Position numbers and translations under genes: made by a program
The notes under the pieces: generated by a model
What the model was told of the DNA's origin: nothing
The model's input: only the letters and a program-made list of their open reading frames with translations
Database searches by the model: none
Source of the DNA: Beijerinckiaceae bacterium
GTDB lineage: Bacteria > Bacteroidota > Bacteroidia > Chitinophagales > Chitinophagaceae
Direction: 5' to 3'
Length of the DNA: 36,306 bases
NCBI GenBank assembly: GCA_903970475.1
Contig: CAJCIQ010000059.1
Span: 1 to 36,306, forward strand
In this document: piece by piece, positions 1 through 6,125 of the stretch
Position numbering within the stretch: the stretch's first letter is position 1
Layout of the letters: each line of letters begins with the position of its first letter

Positions 1-97
1 GATGAACATCCAAAAGAAATGGAATATGCCTCTCCATAATTGGGGGTTCATACTCCATCAGTTTGTAACTATCTTTGAAAACAGGTGCCGTGTCTAA
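1..97 (+). mobile_element. IS256-family (mutator-type) transposase, 3' end only
   Basis: The frame from position 2 to the TAA at 95-97 reads MNIQKKWNMPLHNWGFILHQ followed by a short tail ending in FENRCRV. The pattern K-W-x-M-P-x-x-N-W-G-x-x-L-x-Q-x-x-x-x-F-E-x-R is what I know from the extreme C-terminus of IS256-family (mutator, DDE) transposases. The gene enters from outside the window, so only about 31 residues are visible. Downstream, 113-139 includes TTTACACAAAG; read from the other strand this gives CTTTGTGTAAA, similar to the TGTGTAAA core common at IS256-family ends, so the right end of the element is probably near 139. Terminal repeat and target duplication cannot be confirmed without the left end. 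Confidence 0.72.
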
Positions 98-139
98 TAC
101 AGTCGCTTATCCTATTTACACAAAGTATTTAATACTCTC

Positions 140-235
140 AAGAAAGCGGCTAAAAAGCTTCTGACAGAGCTAGGGATTTTCCATTTGCTTGTCCCCAAAG
201 GAACTAATAAGGTCTCCTCCGCCAGTTCCCACTAA
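140..235 (+). pseudogene. 3' stub of a gene interrupted by the IS element
   Basis: From about 140 to the TAA at 233-235 a frame reads KKAAKKLLTELGIFHLLVPK and then GTNKVSSASSH, which looks like the C-terminal tail of a real protein. It stops 3 nt before the ATG at 239 and lies in the same frame, as in a tight two-gene operon. The protein-like reading begins where the putative IS256-type right end stops (about 139), so the simplest reading is that the element landed inside this gene and removed its 5' part. I do not recognise the family. By position it would be the upstream partner, possibly an antitoxin-like protein, of the gene at 239-833 (inference). Confidence 0.5.
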
Positions 236-238
236 TTT

Positions 239-833
239 ATGTATTCTTCCAAGCCTGGTTTGTTAATTGGATTTCACGGCTGTGAACAATCCGTAAGAGA
301 CGATATTGTCTCTGGCAAGGCTACGATGAAGCCCAGCACCAATAGCCATGATTGGTTAGGGGAGGGTTCTATTTTTGGGAGAATAATTATGAACGAGCAT
401 TGGATTTGCTAAAAATCCTCCTGGTAAGAAGACATATAAGCAGCCATCTTTCTTGGGTGCTGTTATAGATCTCCAGTATTGCTTGGATTTGTTGGATACA
501 AAATCCCTAGGTCTGGTAAAGAACTCCTATACCAGTCTTAAGTCTTTTGCGGATACCATGAATCTAGAGCTCCCTGTTAATTTACCTAGCAGAGACAAGA
601 AGGAGTTGCTCAGGCGACATTTGGATTGTGCTGTCATCGAAAATTTACACCGGATTCAAAGAGCCAATGAGTTTAGGCCTTTTGATTCCGTACGTGGGGT
701 ATTTGTTGAAGGCGAGGAATTATATCCTGGTGCAGGTTTTCGAGATAAAAACCATATACAAATCTGTATCAGAAACCCCAATTGCATTCAGGGTTTCTTT
801 ATTCCCAAGGACGAGGTTAAGTGGGTAGGCTGA
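239..833 (+). pseudogene. Broken gene, ART-like 'FHGC...DWLGEG.YFWE' hypothetical protein (two frameshifts)
   Basis: ATG at 239 begins MYSSKPGLLIGFHGCEQSV and runs to DWLGEG in frame 2. The reading then continues as FYFWENNYERALD in frame 1 (from 367) and as FAKNPPGKKTYKQPSFLGAV in frame 3 (from 405) to the TGA at 833. Two single-base losses, near 365-368 and 403-407, both beside T runs, explain this; repaired, the protein is about 198 residues. The layout (G-F-H-G-C near the start, D-W-L-G-x-G-x-Y-F-W-E, then A-x-D-F-A and a C-terminal VRGVFVEGEELYPGAGF segment) matches a widespread hypothetical family. The H-G and Y-F-W elements remind me of ADP-ribosyltransferase folds (inference). The last 126 codons remain open, but the intact protein cannot be made unless the shifts are sequencing errors. 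Confidence 0.75.
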
Positions 834-877
834 TTCGGTAAGTCAAATGCCTGATTTGGTAAGTCATTGGTAAGTCA
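831..877. repeat. Three short direct repeats (GGTAAGTCA)
   Basis: TGAT(T/C)-type units ending in GGTAAGTCA occur at 831-845, 852-866 and (shorter) 867-877. The first copy includes the TGA stop codon of the broken gene, so the array starts exactly at the gene end. No function is apparent. Confidence 0.7.
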
Positions 878-892
878 AGGTGCGAATACTTT

Positions 893-968
893 GGACTGGA
901 TTACCATCGCCGCCGGAGGCGTCGACGATGACTGGATTACCGCCGGCCAAAGGCCGGCGATGATCCAG
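893..968. repeat. Imperfect palindrome with CTGGATTACC direct repeats
   Basis: CTGGATTACC occurs at 896-905 and 932-941. The second copy opens an imperfect palindrome: CTGGAT (932-937), CGCCGGCC (941-948), loop AAA, GGCCGGCG (952-959), ATCCAG (963-968). This resembles the GC-rich intergenic palindromes that many bacterial genomes carry in multiple copies. Only one full copy is in this window. Confidence 0.6.
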
Positions 969-992
969 GATGTCCTGCGAGGGGCGTACCCG

Positions 993-1031
993 AAGCCCCG
1001 CGACCGCGTAGCGGTCGTGGGGCTTTTGATT
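993..1031 (+). terminator. Strong hairpin with T-rich tail, plus strand
   Basis: AAGCCCCGCGACCGC (993-1007) pairs with 1011-1025 around the loop GTA, with a single G-T wobble, and is followed by TTTTGATTTT on the plus strand. It fits a rho-independent terminator for transcription coming from the broken gene at 239-833. Confidence 0.6.
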
Positions 1032-1083
1032 TTCCGCAGCATCTGCGAACGAGTTCGCGCCGCTGCGGAAAATCAAAAGCCCC
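1019..1083. repeat. Perfect 22-bp inverted repeat with 21-nt spacer
   Basis: The arm at 1019-1040 (GGGGCTTTTGATTTTCCG and CAGC) is the exact reverse complement of 1062-1083. The spacer has its own small hairpin, GCGAAC (1045-1050) with GTTCGC (1053-1058). The arms are the T-rich tails of the two flanking terminator hairpins (993-1031 and 1076-1105) in opposite orientation, so the three structures interlock. Confidence 0.85.
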
Positions 1084-1105
1084 GCAACATTTGTTGCGGG
1101 GCTTT
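1068..1105 (-). terminator. Rho-independent terminator of tRNA-Leu
   Basis: Arms 1076-1088 and 1093-1105 (AAAGCCCCGCAAC and its complement) with loop ATTT form a perfect 13-bp stem. On the minus strand the stem starts 2 nt after the tRNA 3' end and is followed by TTTTGATTTT. Confidence 0.85.
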
Positions 1106-1106
1106 G

Positions 1107-1190
1107 TGCCCAGGACTGGATTCGAACCAGCACATCCTTTCGAACGCTGCGACCTGAACACAGTGCGTCTACCAATTTCGCCACCTGGGC
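1107..1190 (-). tRNA. tRNA-Leu, anticodon CAG
   Basis: The minus strand gives a complete 84-nt cloverleaf. The acceptor is GCCCAGG paired with CCTGGGC plus discriminator A (1107), and the D-arm contains AATTGGTAGACGC. The anticodon arm is CTGTG-TTCAGGT-CGCAG with anticodon CAG. There is a long variable arm as expected for a class II leucine tRNA, and the T-arm is GCTGG-TTCGAAT-CCAGT. No CCA is encoded: the discriminator is followed by CAAAG, so the CCA end must be added by the nucleotidyltransferase (a candidate is at 4070-5494). A promoter box lies at 1226-1233 and the terminator follows immediately, so it is a single-gene unit. Its 3' end borders the decayed accessory segment, a usual place for integration of mobile DNA. 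Confidence 0.95.
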
Positions 1191-1225
1191 AGGCTTTGAA
1201 CTGAAGTTTCTGTCAGATCGGGGTG

Positions 1226-1233
1226 CAAATATA
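1226..1233 (-). promoter_or_regulatory. TAnnTTTG -7 box for tRNA-Leu
   Basis: The minus strand reads TATATTTGC, a perfect match to the Bacteroidota -7 consensus TAnnTTTG followed by C, about 36 nt upstream of the mature tRNA 5' end. I see no convincing -33 TTG. Confidence 0.7.
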
Positions 1234-1255
1234 GAGCTTTTTGGGAATTGGAAAA

Positions 1256-1396
1256 TTATTTTTGGGAGGACTTTCGGCTCATAAACCAAATTCCAATGAT
1301 GATCAAAGAGGTTCCTGCGAGGGGGAAAAGTAGATGGACTCGCCTAAAATCCAGTGGGCCTGGAGTATGGTGGAAACGGGGCCTATGATGGGTCAT
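1256..1396 (-). CDS. Candidate small membrane protein (46 aa)
   Basis: The minus strand holds ATG (1396-1394) to TAA (1258-1256) encoding 46 residues. The first about 20 residues are polar and rich in His, Pro and Arg (MTHHRPRFHHTPGPLDFRR). A hydrophobic segment with core LLFPLAGTSLIIIGIWFM (about residues 22-39) is a plausible single transmembrane helix, and a basic tail SRKSSQK ends the protein. Its start lies 69 bp from the divergent glycosyltransferase gene, and tRNA-Leu follows on the same strand. A near-consensus box TATCTTTT (minus, 1441-1448) could serve as promoter. I do not recognise a family. A 31-codon stop-free stretch on the plus strand (1348-1440, ending SSAAEELVRELLMAA) overlaps it, but it has no start and follows a stop, so I favour the minus-strand gene. 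Confidence 0.4.
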   Translation of the reverse strand: MTHHRPRFHHTPGPLDFRRVHLLFPLAGTSLIIIGIWFMSRKSSQK

Positions 1397-1450
1397 CGGC
1401 GGCGGAGGAATTGGTGCGGGAGTTACTCATGGCTGCTTAAAAGATATAAT

Positions 1451-1458
1451 TACATTTG
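1451..1458 (+). promoter_or_regulatory. TAnnTTTG -7 box for the glycosyltransferase gene
   Basis: TACATTTG matches the consensus exactly, and the ATG at 1465 begins only 6 nt after the final G. The transcript should start at or within a few bases of the start codon, giving a leaderless or nearly leaderless mRNA. Confidence 0.65.
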
Positions 1459-1464
1459 CGAAAT

Positions 1465-2433
1465 ATGCGATTCCTGATCATTCAAACGGCTTTCCTGGGA
1501 GATGTGGTGTTGGCAACCCCATTGATTGAGCAATTAAAGCGTTTTTATCCCGAAAGCCGAATAGACTTCCTGTTGAGAAAGGGTAATGAATCACTGCTCC
1601 TGGGTCATCCGCTGTTGGATGAGGTGTTGATCTGGGATAAGAAGGAGCATAAGATGCGTAACCTGTGGAAGATGATGCAGGAGGTAAGACGCAGGCGCTA
1701 TGATTATGTGATCAACCTGCAAAGGTTTGCCAGCTCAGGGTTTATTACGATGTTTTCCCGCTCCCACACGATAGGGTTTAATAAAAATCCGATGTCTGTT
1801 TTTTTTACGGAAAGTAAACCGCATGTCATTGAAAAAGCGCATGAGGTGGAGCGTAATCTTTCCCTGATTGCAAGCCTGACGGACGGGCAAATGGAAAAGC
1901 CCAAGTTGTATCCATCCCAAAAGGACTATGAAAAGGTGGGGCCATACCAACAGGAGCCTTATGTTACGTTGAGCCCTGCCTCTGTATGGTATACTAAGCA
2001 ATTGGCTAGGGAAAAATGGATAGCCCTGATCCAAGCTTTAGGGGAGGATAGAAATATTTACCTCTTGGGTGCTCCTGGTGATGTTGACTTCTGTAATCTG
2101 ATCCTGCAAGGGGCAAGAAACCACAGGGCTAAGTCCTTGTGCGGCCATTTTTCTTTGCTCCAATCGGCTGCGCTGATGAAAGGTGCAGACATGAATTATG
2201 TGAATGATTCTGCACCGATGCACCTGGCCTCTGCTATGAATGCTCCGGTAACGGCGATCTATTGTTCTACAGTACCTGCTTTTGGATTCGGGCCTTTATC
2301 GGATATGTCCAGGATAGTGGAGACACCTGAAAAATTAGCATGCAGGCCTTGCGGCCTGCATGGGTATAAGGAATGTCCTAAAGGTCATTTTAAATGCGCC
2401 CACACGATTCCGGTGGAACTCATTAAGGGGTAG
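1465..2433 (+). CDS. Glycosyltransferase family 9 (heptosyltransferase-like)
   Basis: This 322-residue protein starts MRFLIIQTAFLGDVVLATPL, the N-terminal signature of glycosyltransferase family 9 (ADP-heptose:LPS heptosyltransferases), with the G-D-V acceptor-side loop at about residues 12-14. The C-terminal Rossmann half has LSPASVWYTKQLAREKW (about 171-188) and NDSAPMHLASAMNAPVTAIY (about 245-264), the nucleotide-sugar binding pattern of the family. A Cys-rich end (C-R-P-C...C-P...C) is common in Bacteroidota members. It probably transfers a sugar to the LPS core on the cytoplasmic side of the inner membrane; the exact sugar is not predictable. ATG 1465 is preferred over TTG 1456 because the TTG belongs to the -7 box. 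The 3' end converges on dapD. Confidence 0.85.
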   Translation: MRFLIIQTAFLGDVVLATPLIEQLKRFYPESRIDFLLRKGNESLLLGHPLLDEVLIWDKKEHKMRNLWKMMQEVRRRRYDYVINLQRFASSGFITMFSRSHTIGFNKNPMSVFFTESKPHVIEKAHEVERNLSLIASLTDGQMEKPKLYPSQKDYEKVGPYQQEPYVTLSPASVWYTKQLAREKWIALIQALGEDRNIYLLGAPGDVDFCNLILQGARNHRAKSLCGHFSLLQSAALMKGADMNYVNDSAPMHLASAMNAPVTAIYCSTVPAFGFGPLSDMSRIVETPEKLACRPCGLHGYKECPKGHFKCAHTIPVELIKG

Positions 2434-2484
2434 ACGATTCGGGTATTCAAGGCGCGCCGACATGAACGTACCGGGGCGCTCGGC

Positions 2485-3297
2485 TTACACCGCTACGTTA
2501 AAATCCCTCAACGCATCATTCAAACTGGTCTTCACATCGGTGGATGCTTTGCGTTGCCCAATGATCAGGGCGCAAGGCACCTGGTACTCCCCGGCGGGGA
2601 ATTTTTTGGGATAGGAGCCTGGGATGACTACACTACGGGCAGGGATACGGCCCTTGAACTCAACTGGTTCAGCCCCACTGACGTCAATGATGCGGGTGGA
2701 TTTGGTCAGCACCACACCGGCTCCGATGACGGCTTCTTTTTCTACTATAACGCCTTCCACAACGATGGAGCGGGAACCCAGGAAGCAGTTGTCTTCAATG
2801 ATGACAGGATTGGCTTGAAGGGGCTCCAGGACTCCGCCTATACCTACGCCACCGCTGAGGTGGACGTGTTTGCCTATTTGGGCACAGCTTCCAACGGTAG
2901 CCCAGGTGTCAACCATGGTGCCTTCGTCTACATAGGCGCCAATATTAACATAAGAGGGCATCAGGACTACGTTTTTGGCCAGGTAGGCTCCATAACGGGC
3001 TACGGCGTGCGGAACAGCCCTGACACCAATGGATTTATAGTCGGATTTGAGCTTCATTTTGTCATAGAACTCGAAAGGAGGCAGTACAAAGGTTTCCATG
3101 GTCTGGATCGCGAAATACATGAGAATGGCTTGTTTGACCCATTCGTTGACAACCCAGCTGGACGGACCGGGGGCTGCTACCCTTAGCTCGCCTTTATCCA
3201 CGCCTTCAATCACTTCCCTTACGGCGTCTGCGTACGTAGCTTCCTTCAGTAATTCGCGGTTGGCCCATGCTGCCTGAATGCGTCCTTGTAGGTCCAT
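2485..3297 (-). CDS. dapD: Tetrahydrodipicolinate N-succinyltransferase (DapD)
   Basis: DapD converts tetrahydrodipicolinate and succinyl-CoA to N-succinyl-2-amino-6-ketopimelate in the lysine/meso-diaminopimelate pathway, in the cytosol. The 270-residue protein has the helical N-terminal part, then a left-handed beta-helix of hexapeptide repeats from about residue 105 (SYVNIGAYVDEGTMVDTWAT) through VGSCAQIGKHVHLSGGVGIG. The C-terminal cap includes RIPARSVVIPGSYPKK. Length matches the family (about 270-275). I place the start at ATG 3297, whose product begins MDLQGRIQ. An in-frame TTG at 3318 would add seven residues but overlaps the -7 box. The gene is single and convergent with the glycosyltransferase. 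It implies the succinylase branch of diaminopimelate synthesis. Confidence 0.95.
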   Translation of the reverse strand: MDLQGRIQAAWANRELLKEATYADAVREVIEGVDKGELRVAAPGPSSWVVNEWVKQAILMYFAIQTMETFVLPPFEFYDKMKLKSDYKSIGVRAVPHAVARYGAYLAKNVVLMPSYVNIGAYVDEGTMVDTWATVGSCAQIGKHVHLSGGVGIGGVLEPLQANPVIIEDNCFLGSRSIVVEGVIVEKEAVIGAGVVLTKSTRIIDVSGAEPVEFKGRIPARSVVIPGSYPKKFPAGEYQVPCALIIGQRKASTDVKTSLNDALRDFNVAV

Positions 3298-3315
3298 ATA
3301 CTGATAAATTTTACG

Positions 3316-3323
3316 CAAACGTA
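3316..3323 (-). promoter_or_regulatory. TAnnTTTG -7 box for dapD
   Basis: The minus strand reads TACGTTTGC, an exact consensus match, 18 nt upstream of the dapD ATG. The box lies in the 92-bp divergent region shared with tsaC. Confidence 0.65.
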
Positions 3324-3377
3324 AATCAAAATGAGGGAAATCACCAAAGACGGAGATGGGATTCGGGTGCCCTGATG

Positions 3378-3385
3378 TACTTTTG
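3378..3385 (+). promoter_or_regulatory. TAnnTTTG -7 box for tsaC
   Basis: TACTTTTG fits the consensus, and the tsaC ATG begins 4 nt after its last base, so a leaderless message is likely. Confidence 0.65.
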
Positions 3386-3389
3386 CCGG

Positions 3390-3959
3390 ATGGATTTTAA
3401 TGAAGACCTGGAAGCTAGCCTCAGCGTACTAAGAGCAGGGGGATTGATTGTCTATCCCACGGATACGATCTGGGGGATAGGCTGTGATGCGGCGAATGCC
3501 GAAGCGGTCGCCCGCATTTATGCACTCAAACAAAGGGCGGAATCGAAAAGCATGATTGTTCTGGTGGCGGACGACCGGGATGTGCTCAAATACACGGCTG
3601 GAGTGGATCTGAGTGTGTTTGATTATTTGAAGCGACAGACCAAACCTACTACGGTCATCTATAACGGAGCTATTGGACTGGCGGCTAATTTACTGGCTGA
3701 GGATGGATCTGTGGGGATCAGGATAGTGGACGAGCCTTTCTGTAGGCATTTGATTAAAAGATTAAGGGCGCCCGTTGTTTCCACCTCGGCCAATATTTCC
3801 GGACATGATTCTCCTGGCTGGTTTGGAGAGATAGATCCTGCTATCCTGGATGGGGTTGATTACGTGGTAAAATACCGCCAGGAAGACAGGGAAAAGAAGG
3901 TCCCCTCCAGCGTGATCCGTCCGCAAAAGGACGGGCAGATTGAAGTCATCAGGCCTTGA
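3390..3959 (+). CDS. tsaC: L-threonylcarbamoyladenylate synthase (TsaC/Sua5/YrdC)
   Basis: This enzyme makes threonylcarbamoyl-AMP from threonine, bicarbonate and ATP, the first step of the t6A37 tRNA modification. The 189-residue protein has the YrdC signature: GGLIVYPTDTIWGIGCDA (about 15-32), the K-R-x6-M substrate loop (YALKQRAESKSMIVLV, about 44-59), and STSANISGH (about 130-138). Its length is that of a TsaC-type protein without the Sua5 C-terminal domain. I chose ATG 3390 because it follows a -7 box and gives the usual N-terminus; an upstream in-frame reading from 3267 would overlap the dapD promoter and dapD itself. The last seven codons and the stop are tandemly duplicated downstream (3936-4007). 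Confidence 0.93.
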   Translation: MDFNEDLEASLSVLRAGGLIVYPTDTIWGIGCDAANAEAVARIYALKQRAESKSMIVLVADDRDVLKYTAGVDLSVFDYLKRQTKPTTVIYNGAIGLAANLLAEDGSVGIRIVDEPFCRHLIKRLRAPVVSTSANISGHDSPGWFGEIDPAILDGVDYVVKYRQEDREKKVPSSVIRPQKDGQIEVIRP

Positions 3960-4007
3960 GTCGGGCCTTGACAGATTGAGGTGATCAGGCCTTGAGTCAG
4001 GCCTTGA
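3936..4007 (+). repeat. 36-bp tandem duplication across the tsaC stop codon
   Basis: 3936-3971 and 3972-4007 are adjacent 36-bp copies differing at only a few positions. The unit contains the last seven codons of tsaC (QIEVIRP), the TGA and 12 nt more. Because 36 is a multiple of three the second copy again reads QIEVIRP-stop in the same frame, and its changes in those codons are synonymous (GAA/GAG, GTC/GTG). Confidence 0.85.
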
Positions 4008-4052
4008 AGGGGATGGGCATGAGCCCGAAAAGTAATTGGCGTTTTATTTGAT

Positions 4053-4060
4053 TATTTTTG
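4053..4060 (+). promoter_or_regulatory. TAnnTTTG -7 box for cca
   Basis: TATTTTTG fits the consensus and ends 9 nt before the ATG at 4070. Confidence 0.6.
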
Positions 4061-4069
4061 CCGTTGCAC

Positions 4070-5494
4070 ATGGAAATTCTTTGTAACGATAGGGAATTGT
4101 TTGTTTTTAAGAAAGTGGCTAATGCTGCAGCAGAATTGGGCCTTCCTACCTATTTGGTGGGTGGATTTGTGAGGGATAAACTGATTGGTAGACCTACCAA
4201 GGACGTAGATATTGTTTGTGTCGGTGATGGCATTGCTTTAGCACATAAGGTAGCAGAACGGTTCAGGCCCGCACCTGGGGTTAATTTTTTCAAGACCTAT
4301 GGGACGGCCCAGCTCAAGTTGGAAGACATGGAGCTGGAGTTTGTTGGGGCCAGAAAAGAAAGCTATAGCGAGGAATCCAGGAACCCGGAAGTAGAACCAG
4401 GTACGTTGATCGATGACCAGTTGCGCAGGGATTTTACCATTAATGCCCTGGCGATTAGCCTCAATCCGGATGATTATGGAAAGTTGATCGATCCATTCGA
4501 TGGGCTAAGGGATATGGCTTTACGGGTCATTAAGACGCCCTTGGAACCGGGTAAGACTTTTAAGGACGATCCGTTGCGTATGTTGCGGGCGGTGAGATTT
4601 GCCTCCCAATTACAGTATGAAATTGCTCCTGAAACATTTCAGGGGATAAAGGATCATGCCGATCGGATAAAAATCATCACCCAGGAGAGGATTACTACTG
4701 AGCTGAATAAAATTATTTTGAGCCCCCGCCCCTCTGTCGGGTTTGAATTGTTGTACAGAAGTGGATTATTAGAGCTGATCTTTCCCCAAATGGTAGACCT
4801 GGCCGGGGCTGAGTATATAGATGGCCGGGGGCATAAGGATAATTTCTTTCACACGCTCCAGGTATTGGATAATATAGCCCCCCATACGGATAACCTTTGG
4901 TTGCGTTGGGCTGCCATTCTGCATGACATAGGAAAGCCTGCGACCAAACGTTTTGAACCTGGCCATGGATGGACATTTCATGGGCACGAGGTGGTGGGTG
5001 GAAAAATGGTGCCCAGGATATTTTCGAAATTGAAATTGCCTGCACATGAACCTTTGCGTTATGTACGCAAGCTTGTCGAACTGCACCTACGTCCTATCAG
5101 TCTGACCAAGGACAATATTACCGATTCAGCAGTGAGGCGTTTGTTGTTTGATGCCGGAGAGGACCTGGAGGATTTGATGACTTTGTGTAAGGCGGACATA
5201 ACCTCTAAAAACAAACAAAAGGTCCACCGTTACCTGGAGAACTATGAACTTGTTCAAGAACGCCTTAAGGATGTGGAAGAAAAGGATAGAATCCGCAATT
5301 GGCAGCCGCCCATCACTGGTGAAATGATCATGGAAACCTTTGGGCTGGCACCCGGAAGACTGGTGGGAGATATTAAAACCGCTATCAGGGAGGCTATTCT
5401 GGATGGGGTGATTGATAATAGTTACGAAGCGGCATATGGTTTGATGCTGTCGTTGGGGAAAGAACATAACCTGGAGCCAGTTAGCAATCTTTAG
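4070..5494 (+). CDS. cca: tRNA nucleotidyltransferase (CCA-adding) with HD domain
   Basis: This class II nucleotidyltransferase adds or repairs the CCA end of tRNA, needed here because tRNA-Leu lacks an encoded CCA. The 474-residue protein carries [14 protein letters not shown] (about 28-41) and [10 protein letters not shown] (about 45-54), the GG...DxD catalytic head. It also has the [10 protein letters not shown] element (about 123-132), the [12 protein letters not shown] primer-binding motif (about 169-180), and an HD phosphohydrolase domain with [10 protein letters not shown] (about 282-291). Length and order fit the bacterial CCA/poly(A) polymerase group with HD. ATG 4070 is preferred to the TTG at 4058, which is part of the -7 box. 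It is probably a single-gene unit. Confidence 0.9.
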   Translation: MEILCNDRELFVFKKVANAAAELGLPTYLVGGFVRDKLIGRPTKDVDIVCVGDGIALAHKVAERFRPAPGVNFFKTYGTAQLKLEDMELEFVGARKESYSEESRNPEVEPGTLIDDQLRRDFTINALAISLNPDDYGKLIDPFDGLRDMALRVIKTPLEPGKTFKDDPLRMLRAVRFASQLQYEIAPETFQGIKDHADRIKIITQERITTELNKIILSPRPSVGFELLYRSGLLELIFPQMVDLAGAEYIDGRGHKDNFFHTLQVLDNIAPHTDNLWLRWAAILHDIGKPATKRFEPGHGWTFHGHEVVGGKMVPRIFSKLKLPAHEPLRYVRKLVELHLRPISLTKDNITDSAVRRLLFDAGEDLEDLMTLCKADITSKNKQKVHRYLENYELVQERLKDVEEKDRIRNWQPPITGEMIMETFGLAPGRLVGDIKTAIREAILDGVIDNSYEAAYGLMLSLGKEHNLEPVSNL

Positions 5495-5504
5495 TTAATT
5501 CTAT

Positions 5505-5512
5505 TATTTTTG
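5505..5512 (+). promoter_or_regulatory. TAnnTTTG -7 box upstream of 5538
   Basis: TATTTTTG, with the ATG 25 nt beyond its end, giving a normal short leader of about 20 nt. Confidence 0.55.
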
Positions 5513-5537
5513 TTATTACAATTCAAATGCTGCAATA

Positions 5538-6119
5538 ATGGCTGTACTGAAATTTAGAGTTTACTGGGAGGATGATGACGCGGTTTACAGGGATGTAGTC
5601 ATCAAACATAGTCAGAGCTTTAAGGAACTGAATGACATTGTACTGAAATCGTTTGAATTCGATAATAAGCATAAAGCTACTTTCTATCGTAGTAATGACC
5701 AATGGCAAAGGGGCAGGGAAATTACCTTGGAGAAGTACGACAAGAACTATGTGAAAGAGCCGCTCCTGATGGATCAGACCCAAATTGGCTCTGAAATAAA
5801 GGATCCCAACCAGAAGTTCATATACATCTACGATTTCAACCGCAACTGGACTTTTCAGGTAGAGTTAATTAGTGTCATCAAAGAGGAAAATCAAAAGATT
5901 TCCTACCCTTCGGTCATCCGTACAGAAGGGCTGGCCCCTTCTCAGTATGGAACCCGGAGTTTACTGGGGGATAAATTTGTGGAGGTCGAAGAAAAATATG
6001 ACCTCAGTAAAGGAGAAGAAGGCTTTGGTACGGAAGGCGGAGATGGAGATGATGAATCTGATGAAGTAGAAGGTGGTACCGAGGAAGCGGGCGCTGAAAC
6101 CTTCGGCGAAGAACTCTAA
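5538..6119 (+). CDS. PRiA4_ORF3-like protein of unknown role
   Basis: The 193-residue protein begins MAVLKFRVYWEDDDAVYRDV with a following HSQSFKELNDIVLKSFEFD stretch. This is the layout of the plasmid pRiA4b ORF3-like fold (PRiA4_ORF3; ubiquitin-like beta-grasp) seen in a Bacteroidota-specific group. A basic/aromatic middle (IYIYDFNRNWTFQVELI, about 94-110) is followed by a strongly acidic, Gly-rich tail from about residue 158 to the end, with over ten Glu/Asp and no basic residue. The tail suggests binding to a basic partner (inference). The gene is 6 nt upstream of miaA and likely cotranscribed. No catalytic motif is apparent; I know no proven function for these proteins. Confidence 0.75.
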   Translation: MAVLKFRVYWEDDDAVYRDVVIKHSQSFKELNDIVLKSFEFDNKHKATFYRSNDQWQRGREITLEKYDKNYVKEPLLMDQTQIGSEIKDPNQKFIYIYDFNRNWTFQVELISVIKEENQKISYPSVIRTEGLAPSQYGTRSLLGDKFVEVEEKYDLSKGEEGFGTEGGDGDDESDEVEGGTEEAGAETFGEEL

Positions 6120-6125
6120 CCATCC

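Noticed and set aside
867-1289. Open frames on both strands across the tRNA-Leu/hairpin region
   Set aside because: They read through the tRNA and the hairpins (for example the T-arm read as protein) and are artefacts of stop-free GC-rich DNA.
1348-1440. 31-codon plus-strand stretch ending SSAAEELVRELLMAA
   Set aside because: It follows a stop, has no start codon and overlaps a better minus-strand candidate (1256-1396).
1456-1464. TTG 1456 as the start of the glycosyltransferase
   Set aside because: The TTG is part of the TACATTTG promoter box; ATG 1465 gives the normal N-terminus. The same logic rejects TTG 3318 for dapD and TTG 4058 for cca.
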